Below, one piece after another: positions 6,343-10,965 of a stretch of 10,965 nt of DNA. This DNA is from Phycisphaerales bacterium UBA1910 (lineage in GTDB: Bacteria > Planctomycetota > Phycisphaerae > Phycisphaerales > UBA1924). The stretch spans positions 66,356 through 77,320 of the forward strand of contig DDGE01000018.1 of assembly GCA_002337545.1 (NCBI GenBank), written 5' to 3'. A program made the translations under genes and the position numbers. Under the pieces are notes generated by a model. That model was not told where the DNA came from. It saw only the letters and a program-made list of their open reading frames with translations, and searched no databases. Every line of letters begins with the position of its first letter. Positions within the stretch are counted from its first letter, which is position 1.

Positions 6343-7035
6343 TCAGGGACAGCCGGCCTGGTAGAGCTGTATATACAAGCTGACATCGAAGAAGTTGAGC
6401 AGGCCATCATTGTTGAGATCGGCGGCACACGGCTCGATGCTCGGGTCGTCGACATAGCGGAGGCGGTACTCGATCGCGCCGTCACGATTGATGGCCGAGC
6501 CCATCGTCCCGAACTCGTTGATCTCGTATGTCTGGCTATCGAGCGAGAGGTCAACGCGTGCGCCGGCGATTGCGGCCGTGGGATCGATCAGGTAGTCGGT
6601 GAGGTTGTCCGGTAGAGTCGCGATCGACGGCTGAAGTGCGGGCTTGGTGCCGGCGATGGTGAAGACGAAGTCCATGTTCAGACTCGGGTCCGCAAGGCGG
6701 AGCACCATCTGCGGTGGGGCGGCGTTGGAGATCTCGACCTGGGCGGTGTCGATGTCATCGAAGTCATACACGGCGATGCCCGGGCCCGATTCGATCGAGC
6801 CGGCGAACTGAGCGGATGGGCGTGTGTGTATCGAGATGTCGGCATCGACCAGTAAAAAAGTATCTGGTGAGAACTCACTCGAGCCGGCATCGAAGACCGC
6901 GCGGGCGTTGATGACCGTCACATTGAAGATGTCCTCTTTCGAGGCATGCATCTCAATTTCGATGAAGGGCTGGGCTGCCGCGGGTGCGGTGAGGAGGATG
7001 GTGAGGGCGGCGATAGCGATATGTCTGAAGTTCAT
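6343..7035 (-). CDS. Secreted protein with a single dockerin-like C-terminal repeat
   Basis: This 230-residue protein begins with a signal peptide (residues 1-21, with cleavage predicted after APAAA or AQ). A central beta-rich domain of unknown function follows (about 24-198); I recognise no catalytic motif. The tail at 203-230 has one EF-hand-like loop, 'DLNNDGLLNFFDVS', bracketed by Cys203 and a terminal GCP. The same kind of tail ends the secreted nuclease at 2244-3950, which carries two units rather than one. The start at ATG 7033-7035 is chosen because it begins directly at the signal peptide and GGGGAG lies 9 nt before it. The longer reading from 7149 would put 38 odd residues in front. 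It is divergent from the PEP-CTERM gene at 7348 across 312 nt. Likely extracellular or surface bound. Confidence 0.82.
   Translation of the reverse strand: MNFRHIAIAALTILLTAPAAAQPFIEIEMHASKEDIFNVTVINARAVFDAGSSEFSPDTFLLVDADISIHTRPSAQFAGSIESGPGIAVYDFDDIDTAQVEISNAAPPQMVLRLADPSLNMDFVFTIAGTKPALQPSIATLPDNLTDYLIDPTAAIAGARVDLSLDSQTYEINEFGTMGSAINRDGAIEYRLRYVDDPSIEPCAADLNNDGLLNFFDVSLYIQLYQAGCP
6346..6429 (-). repeat. Single dockerin-like unit (GC-type)
   Basis: This segment encodes residues 203-230 of the secreted protein. Positions 6383-6410 match 2284-2311 in the nuclease gene at 27 of 28 bases. The two tails differ in unit number but share the flanking cysteines and the terminal GCP. Confidence 0.7.
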
Positions 7036-7347
7036 GGTTTGGTTCTCCCCTATTGAGTGAGAATCAAAGTACCAGATTTCGCGAGAGATGCGGGGTGAAA
7101 TCCCCATCACCCAACGCAGTAACAAGCAACAGCGATGATTATCGGGCAATCGCCATCACGGCAGTCATGCGGTCAACACGCGTCCCATTGCTTCAGTGAT
7201 CGAGAGCGCCCGGCGAGGTATTCGTGAAGATTTCGTTTACTCACTCGAAATGGATGTATCGATCTCGATGAATCGAGGCCGGGCACTAGAGTTTGTAAAG
7301 CGTGCTGATCTGGAGATGTGTTTGCACGCAAAAGGAGAGATTCAACA
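7036..7347. promoter_or_regulatory. Divergent promoter region between two surface-protein genes
   Basis: These 312 nt separate the dockerin-tailed gene (-) from the PEP-CTERM gene (+) and must hold both promoters. No hexamer pair is convincing. Visible structure: a perfect dyad CTCGAT-GA-ATCGAG at 7264-7277 and a 6-bp pair GCGTGC (7300-7305)/GCACGC (7324-7329) just before the plus-strand ribosome-binding site. The latter could fold in the 5' leader. No gene is supported inside. Confidence 0.4.
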
Positions 7348-8043
7348 ATGAGCAAAGTAAGCGTAATGGCAGCGTTGGCTGCAGCAGCAGGCGTGGCCCA
7401 GGCAGGCGATCTGTACCTTCAGACCTTCGATGCACAGGGTGTTGGGTACAGCACCTCGGTCACGGAGTTCAGCGATGGGAACGGCGACTTCTTCACCCAG
7501 ACCGACGGGACCAGCAACATTGGGTCGTTCGTCAACTACAGCAGTGCGGATGGTTCGTTCTTCGCGGGCATGGACCTCGACGGCGAAGGCGCGGGGCTCC
7601 CCCTTGAGCTGACGACCAGCACCTTCAGCATCGACGGTGCGAGCAACCTGCAGTTCGCGATCGACCTCGCAGAAGACGACGACGGGAGCAACCAGGACTG
7701 GGACGATTCGGACTATGTCACGGTCGAGTACTCCATCGACGGCGGGTTGTGGACGACCATCTTCGATATCGAAAGCGGCGTCACTGGGTTCAACAACGAG
7801 CCCATGGTCAACGGCGTTGCGGTTACCGATGCGTTCAGCACATTCAACGCTGACCTGTCGGGGCTTTCGGGCTCGACCATGGCGATCCGTCTGGTCTGGA
7901 ACCTGAATGCGGGTGACGAAGATCTCGCGATCGACAACATCCGTCTCACGGGTGATATCGCGGTCGTCCCGCTTCCCACGGCAGCACTCGCCGGCATCGG
8001 GATGCTCGGGCTGATGGCCGGCGCTCGTATGCGTCGCAAGTAA
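7348..8043 (+). CDS. Secreted PEP-CTERM (VPLPTA) surface protein
   Basis: This 231-residue protein has a short signal peptide (residues 1-19, ending VAQA-G). An acidic beta-sandwich-like domain (about 21-203) follows, with 'EDDDGSNQDWDDSDYVTVEY' at 109-128 and 'AIDNIRLTGD' at 194-203. Such motifs are typical of calcium-rich jelly-roll adhesion or binding domains in exported planctomycete proteins. The C-terminal sorting signal is VPLPTAALAGIGMLGLMAG (207-225) followed by ARMRRK, a VPLPA/PEP-CTERM variant handled by an exosortase that is not in this window. The start at 7348 is supported by AAAGGAGA at 7331-7338 and places Met1 directly at the signal peptide. It is transcribed alone: a strong terminator begins 22 nt after the stop. 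Ligand and function are unknown. Confidence 0.87.
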   Translation: MSKVSVMAALAAAAGVAQAGDLYLQTFDAQGVGYSTSVTEFSDGNGDFFTQTDGTSNIGSFVNYSSADGSFFAGMDLDGEGAGLPLELTTSTFSIDGASNLQFAIDLAEDDDGSNQDWDDSDYVTVEYSIDGGLWTTIFDIESGVTGFNNEPMVNGVAVTDAFSTFNADLSGLSGSTMAIRLVWNLNAGDEDLAIDNIRLTGDIAVVPLPTAALAGIGMLGLMAGARMRRK

Positions 8044-8065
8044 GCCTGAATGATTCGATTTCAAT

Positions 8066-8108
8066 GAACGCCCCGTCGTTTTCGGCGGGGTGTTCTTTGT
8101 TTTGGTTT
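8066..8108 (+). terminator. Rho-independent terminator of the PEP-CTERM gene
   Basis: A 13-bp stem (8066-8078 with 8083-8095, two G-T wobbles, TTTT loop, CCCC/GGGG core) is followed by the T-rich run TTTGTTTTGGTTT at 8096-8108. It lies 22 nt after the stop codon. Confidence 0.93.
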
Positions 8109-8122
8109 GGGTGGCACACCCA
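8108..8122. repeat. 6-bp inverted repeat downstream of the terminator
   Basis: TGGGTG-GCA-CACCCA is a perfect 6-bp dyad. It opens a G-rich stretch (about 8104-8283) in which no gene is supported on either strand. It may belong to a genome-wide intergenic repeat family, but one copy cannot show that. Confidence 0.35.
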
Positions 8123-8283
8123 CTGGTCGCTTCGCGTACGCCTCCCGTGTTGGGGGAGAGGGAGAATACGAGAAAGGAGGTTCTGTAGTCGTGCTTGGCG
8201 AATCGGTTTGTTGTCTGCATGGTGGCAATTGTCGCAGACTTGGGGTGCGGCTCAAGCGGGGAGTGGTGGAGCGCCGCGATTTT

Positions 8284-8335
8284 GCGCACAGAACCGGTGA
8301 TGCGATGAAGATTCGCGCACAAAGTAGGTGATGCG
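8284..8335. repeat. Two imperfect 21-nt direct repeats, 31 nt apart
   Basis: 8284-8304 and 8315-8335 share 17 of 21 bases: both begin GCGCACA and end GGTGATGCG. Only two copies are present, so this is not a CRISPR array. The second copy overlaps the left arm of the following inverted repeat. Confidence 0.6.
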
Positions 8336-8351
8336 GGGAGAACCTACTTTG
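8320..8351. repeat. 10-bp perfect inverted repeat with flanking outer arms
   Basis: CAAAGTAGGT (8320-8329) and ACCTACTTTG (8342-8351) are perfect reverse complements around 12 nt. An outer pair, GCGCAC (8315-8320) and GTGCGC (8369-8374), frames it, so the segment could fold as a branched hairpin or cruciform. It lies 88 nt upstream of the DUF2726 start. No T-tract follows, so it is not a standard terminator. Confidence 0.6.
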
Positions 8352-8374
8352 CTCTTCGGGTCTAAGCAGTGCGC
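8343..8374. repeat. Left copy of an imperfect 32-bp direct repeat bracketing the DUF2726 gene
   Basis: This segment matches 9065-9096 at 26 of 32 bases, sharing the uninterrupted core GCTCTTCG and the final GCGC. The copies lie 65 nt before the DUF2726 start and within its last codons. Confidence 0.5.
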
Positions 8375-8401
8375 CCGGTGAGGTGTCAGGTGGCGTATTA
8401 T

Positions 8402-8423
8402 ATGATATCATCAATTGCATGCA
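8402..8423. promoter_or_regulatory. Cluster of short palindromes before the DUF2726 start
   Basis: ATGATATCAT (8402-8411), CAATTG (8412-8417) and TGCATGCA (8416-8423) are perfect palindromes in a row, inside the only AT-rich patch of this intergenic region. The patch also has -10-like hexamers (TATTAT, TATGAT). It suits a promoter with an operator, but no -35 box is clear. Confidence 0.35.
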
Positions 8424-8438
8424 TCGCAGGGGGTATGT

Positions 8439-9116
8439 ATGGAGCATATGATTGTCGTTGTCATTGTGTTGGCGATTCTGTCGGCGTTGATTCCGCCGGT
8501 GACGAAGAAGAAGCGGAGGAGCGCCAAAAATCGCCAGTCGTCGATCTGGAGCGAGCTGCGGGGGATGCTTGCCGGGCTCAAGGGGGAAGAGCAGGGGCGT
8601 TCGGTTGCGGATGATTTCGAGATGATTGGTCCGCTGTTGAGTGATGCGGAGCTGAACTTCTACCGGTTGTTGCTGAAGGTGCTGGCGCATCCGAATGACC
8701 CGCAGGGTTCGCCGCAGGCGGTGGTGATGTCGAAGGTTCGGGTGCCGGATCTGATCCGGGTTCGCAAGGGGCTTGATCGGTCGGAGCGGAGCAGTGCGTT
8801 CAACCGGATCAAGGCGAAGCATGTGGACTTCGTGCTGTGTGAGCCGGGGACGATGCGGGTGATGTGTGTGATTGAGTTGGATGACAAGTCGCACCGCAGC
8901 GAGAAGGTCCAGCGTCGGGATGCGTTGATGGACTCGATCTACGCGGCGGCGGGGCTGCCGATTCTGCATGTGGATTGTCGGCGGGGGTATTCGATTCAGG
9001 AGGTTGGGGGGATGATTCGGGAGGCGGTGGGGGGGGGATGGGTGAGCAAGTGGTTCCACTACGGCCTCCTTCGCTCTTCGAGTCGAAGGAGGGCGCTAGC
9101 TAAGGATTTTTCTTGA
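8439..9116 (+). CDS. Membrane-anchored DUF2726 protein (PD-(D/E)XK-like fold)
   Basis: This 225-residue protein has an N-terminal membrane helix (about 4-20) and a basic linker (KKKRRSAKNR, 23-32). A DUF2726 domain follows (about 60-190): 'PLLSDAELNFYRLLLKVL' at 65-82, 'SKVRVPDLIRV' at 98-108, 'FNRIKAKHVDFVLC' at 121-134, 'VIELDDKSH' at 144-152, 'RRDALMDSIYAAAGLPILHV' at 159-178. DUF2726 is counted among restriction-endonuclease-like folds; Asp130 and Glu146 could be the metal ligands, but activity is unproven. AGGGGG 5 nt before ATG 8439 sets the start. A TTG at 8415 is in frame but would only extend the N-terminus. Odd points: a G9 tract at 9029-9037 spans codons 197-200, the last 16 residues (Arg/Ser-rich) are coded by a hairpin repeat, and the end overlaps the next gene tail to tail by 17 nt. 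Confidence 0.85.
   Translation: MEHMIVVVIVLAILSALIPPVTKKKRRSAKNRQSSIWSELRGMLAGLKGEEQGRSVADDFEMIGPLLSDAELNFYRLLLKVLAHPNDPQGSPQAVVMSKVRVPDLIRVRKGLDRSERSSAFNRIKAKHVDFVLCEPGTMRVMCVIELDDKSHRSEKVQRRDALMDSIYAAAGLPILHVDCRRGYSIQEVGGMIREAVGGGWVSKWFHYGLLRSSSRRRALAKDFS
9029..9037. repeat. G9 mononucleotide tract inside the DUF2726 gene
   Basis: Nine G in a row span codons 197-200. Loss of one G gives a stop two codons later (TGA 9043-9045). Gain of one gives a different tail ending at TAA 9101-9103. Such tracts are prone to slippage. Confidence 0.6.
9065..9096. repeat. Right copy of the 32-bp direct repeat, forming a strong hairpin
   Basis: CCTCCTTCG (9065-9073) and CGAAGGAGG (9084-9092) form a perfect 9-bp stem, with CTC/GAG adding 3 bp inside. 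The hairpin lies in the last codons of the DUF2726 gene. A T5 tract begins about 15 nt later (9107), so it may help end transcription, but the spacing is poor for a classical terminator. It matches 8343-8374 at 26 of 32 bases. Confidence 0.55.
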
Positions 9117-9798
9117 GGCTCCTGATGGTCATAGCCAAGAAGACTAAAGAGCTACAAGCGAGTCCCCAAGCAATAATCGCATAATGGGTCCCAAATGGTC
9201 TATGCTCAGTCGACACAACTGCAGTGGCACCGATCATTGTGGCGTCAGCGAGTTCAGGGTAGCCATTTGCACGAAGCTCAGTTGCAGCCGCTTCAAGATA
9301 TGCATTGACACGATCATCTGGAATTTGACGGACTAAGTCACGCAGCCCTGAATCTTCATGGGGCTCATCGGGTGTGATATCCCTGTGTCTAATAAGTATC
9401 CCCGGGCCACTTTCGCTGATACGGAATGTAACCCGCCTCATAGGAGGATCTTGCTCGTCAGCGCGATGCTCCTCAATTTTGAGAGACGGAAGTGGCCCAC
9501 TTACTTTGTCGGGAAAATTAAGTAAATTATGGAGACGGTCCGGTCGACGCAGTATATGGATCTTGGCTTGGATACCAGTATCGGTTTTGTTAAATGCTAG
9601 ACGAGTAAATCGTCCTGTGTCGGCTTCATTCGTGTGCTGGACATACATAATTGGGATCATTGCGAAGCAGATCACAAATGCGATAGCATAGAAAGGTGGT
9701 TCCTTTCCTCGCTTTGATCTTCGAGTAGGAACGGCATCGGCGATACTCGGGCTTGTGAGAGCATTAACAGATTCACTCACAACTTCATCGACTGGCAT
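9100..9798 (-). CDS. Hypothetical protein with two membrane helices
   Basis: I do not recognise this 232-residue protein. Seen: a cytoplasmic-type N-terminus with a basic patch (TRRSKRGK, 25-32), a first membrane helix at about 36-54, a mostly polar central domain of ~150 residues, a second helix at about 206-224, and a short basic end (RSLKKNP). The central domain probably sits outside the cytoplasm between the two helices. No catalytic motif is evident. It starts 33 nt after the topoisomerase VI A stop on the same strand and could be cotranscribed. Its G+C is near 46-48% in hand-counted lines against about 60% or more in the gene before it, suggesting foreign origin or weak selection. ATG at 9798 has a weak AGGA about 8 nt upstream. 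Its last 17 nt overlap the DUF2726 gene. Confidence 0.65.
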   Translation of the reverse strand: MPVDEVVSESVNALTSPSIADAVPTRRSKRGKEPPFYAIAFVICFAMIPIMYVQHTNEADTGRFTRLAFNKTDTGIQAKIHILRRPDRLHNLLNFPDKVSGPLPSLKIEEHRADEQDPPMRRVTFRISESGPGILIRHRDITPDEPHEDSGLRDLVRQIPDDRVNAYLEAAATELRANGYPELADATMIGATAVVSTEHRPFGTHYAIIAWGLACSSLVFLAMTIRSLKKNP

Positions 9799-9831
9799 TT
9801 GCAGTGTCCTGTTCTGGTAATACTCCGTTAA

Positions 9832-10965
9832 TCACCCCAACCAATCCTTCGCCTTAAGCCTTGCCGGCACATATTCCTCGGTCACATACGAAATATCCTT
9901 CGTAATCAACGATTCCACTTCCATCTTAAACCCGTTGGAGAGCATCTTCTTAATCTCCCGCTGCCACTGCTTGTCCTTCTCGAACCACGGGTAGGCGGCG
10001 ATCTGTTTCGCCCGGGCGGTATCCCGTTCGTTGAGCGAGATCTTCACATCGTCGGAGAGGTCGCAGCGTTCGTAGTCGATCGCGCGGATACCCATGAACT
10101 TGGCATCGGGGATGGCGAGGCGGGAGGATTCGAAGGCGAGGGAGATGGAGCCCTGCTTGATGACGGAGTAGATGTAGTGCCCCCAGGGGTCGCAGTCGAG
10201 GAGGCAGTAGACGGGGAGCTTGAGTTCCTTGTTGAGGCGGTGGAGCATGCGGCGGACGCCGCGGGGGGGCTGGCCGGAGCCCTCGGTGAGGATGCAGTTG
10301 TGCTTCTCCCAGAAGCGGTCCTCGTTGAAGCGTTGCCAGACGGTGTCTTTTTCAACATGGAGGATGAACTTGGCATCGACATTCTTGAACTGGATGACAT
10401 CGGGCTCGCAGATGGAGGGGATGGCGTAGCCGCCGGAGCCCATCTTGCGGCAGTTGATCTCGTCACCGTTGTCGATGACGGTGATGTTGCCGACCATGGT
10501 GCCGCGTTTCTTGGCGAAGATGTGGAGTTCTTCGCGGAGCGATCCGAGGGAGACCTCGAGGTCTTCGAGGATGCCGTCGGATTCGGTCTGGTCGTCGAAG
10601 GTTTTCTCCTTGGTGCCTTCGATAGTGTGGAGGGATTTGTAGAACATCCCGCGGAGGGAGAGTGTCTTGTCGGCGTCGAGCAGCTCGTCTACGGATTTGG
10701 AGTGCAGGAGTGTCTGCATGAACTTTCGGGCCTGGCCGAGGTTGAAGAGCTGACGGGTGCCGACGGAGTCGCCCATCTCGAGGATGCCCTTCTTTGCGTT
10801 CCAGTTGGTGTTGGACGCGGCGCGGACAGGGACATCCATTTCCGGTTCTGAGCCGGCGAAGACGGAGTCGACGATGTTCTGTGCGAGGCCGGAGAGCTTC
10901 TTGGAGGTATTGGCATCACGCTCGGCGCGGGAGTGGGACTTGGTGCGCGCGGAGGTGGTGGTTTT
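9832..10965 (-). CDS. top6A: DNA topoisomerase VI subunit A (Spo11-like), N-terminus cut by the window
   Basis: Subunit A is the DNA-cleaving half of type IIB topoisomerase, which relaxes and decatenates DNA with ATP through subunit B. The frame is open to the right edge (42 codons upstream of the ATG at 10839, no stop), so the gene very likely starts outside the window. Numbering from the 10839 ATG: 'LRGMFYKSLH' at 62-71 carries the catalytic Tyr67 of the winged-helix domain, 'FDDQTESD' is at 81-88 and 'LGSLREEL' at 98-105. The TOPRIM domain has 'HVEKD' with Glu163 and 'LLDCDPWG' with Asp215 and Asp217, the magnesium ligands. 'GSGQPPRGVRRMLHRL' (187-202) and 'AFESSRLAIPDAKFMG' (235-250) also match the archaeal enzyme. 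All key residues are intact, so it should be active if subunit B is present; B is probably just right of this window. The visible part is about 377 residues, near the archaeal length. Confidence 0.93.
   Translation of the reverse strand, partial: KTTTSARTKSHSRAERDANTSKKLSGLAQNIVDSVFAGSEPEMDVPVRAASNTNWNAKKGILEMGDSVGTRQLFNLGQARKFMQTLLHSKSVDELLDADKTLSLRGMFYKSLHTIEGTKEKTFDDQTESDGILEDLEVSLGSLREELHIFAKKRGTMVGNITVIDNGDEINCRKMGSGGYAIPSICEPDVIQFKNVDAKFILHVEKDTVWQRFNEDRFWEKHNCILTEGSGQPPRGVRRMLHRLNKELKLPVYCLLDCDPWGHYIYSVIKQGSISLAFESSRLAIPDAKFMGIRAIDYERCDLSDDVKISLNERDTARAKQIAAYPWFEKDKQWQREIKKMLSNGFKMEVESLITKDISYVTEEYVPARLKAKDWLG

Noticed and set aside
7342..8322. Long minus-strand open frame opposite the second PEP-CTERM gene
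   Set aside because: It is antisense to a well-supported gene with signal peptide and sorting tail, and runs straight through its terminator.
8284..8335. Spaced direct repeats as a CRISPR array
   Set aside because: Only two imperfect copies, a 10-nt gap and no cas gene.
8061..9059. Long minus-strand open frame (332 codons) opposite the DUF2726 gene
   Set aside because: Low-complexity Pro/Arg/His-rich translation, typical of the antisense of a G-rich gene; the plus frame has a clear domain, start and ribosome-binding site.
9076..9085. TTCGAGTC, resembling a tRNA T-loop and hence an integration site
   Set aside because: The flanking bases pair as a 9-bp hairpin rather than a 5-bp T-stem, and no acceptor stem or CCA end is present.
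10177..10851. Plus-strand open frame of 224 codons opposite top6A
   Set aside because: Val/Glu/Asp-rich shadow of the topoisomerase gene, whose active-site motifs are unambiguous on the other strand.

Overview
The window looks like chromosomal DNA of a planctomycete, most likely of the class Phycisphaerae. The clues are two secreted proteins ending in a Cys-bracketed, dockerin-like 'DLNGDG...FFDVS...GCP' tail, two proteins ending in PEP-CTERM-like sorting signals (VPTPAS and VPLPTA followed by a hydrophobic stretch and an Arg/Lys tail), a bacterial topoisomerase VI A subunit, and moderately high G+C with mixed gene orientation. The genus assignment is inference; no rRNA is present.

Layout. 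Positions 1-479 (-) hold the N-terminal part of a radical SAM protein of the PA0069/Rv2578c type, cut by the window edge. It diverges from glsA (559-1500, +), a complete glutaminase. A 22-codon ORF overlaps the glsA stop, and a beta-carbonic anhydrase follows (1609-2226, +). A large secreted endonuclease I with a dockerin-like tail (2244-3950, -, TTG start) converges on it. Then come a DUF1801 protein with a very lysine-rich N-terminus (4115-4627, +) and a small DUF2892-type membrane protein (4939-5436, +). A cell-surface block follows: a PEP-CTERM-like protein (5607-6131, -), a dockerin-tailed secreted protein (6343-7035, -) and a second PEP-CTERM protein (7348-8043, +) with a strong intrinsic terminator. 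After a repeat- and palindrome-rich intergenic stretch comes a membrane-anchored DUF2726 (nuclease-fold) protein (8439-9116, +). An unrecognised two-TM protein with clearly lower G+C (9100-9798, -) overlaps its end tail to tail. The window ends in the DNA topoisomerase VI subunit A gene (9832-10965, -), whose N-terminus runs off the right edge.

How the genes work together. Most of the window is ordinary housekeeping plus secreted or surface proteins. I see no CRISPR array, transposase, tRNA or rRNA, and no multi-gene system that I can defend as new. The exported endonuclease and the other surface proteins fit a cell that degrades and handles extracellular polymers, including DNA. The most unusual DNA is 8284-9116: tandem-like direct repeats, a nested 10-bp inverted repeat, a run of palindromes just before the DUF2726 start, a G9 tract near the end of that gene, and an imperfect 32-bp direct repeat bracketing the gene and ending within a few bases of a sharp drop in G+C.
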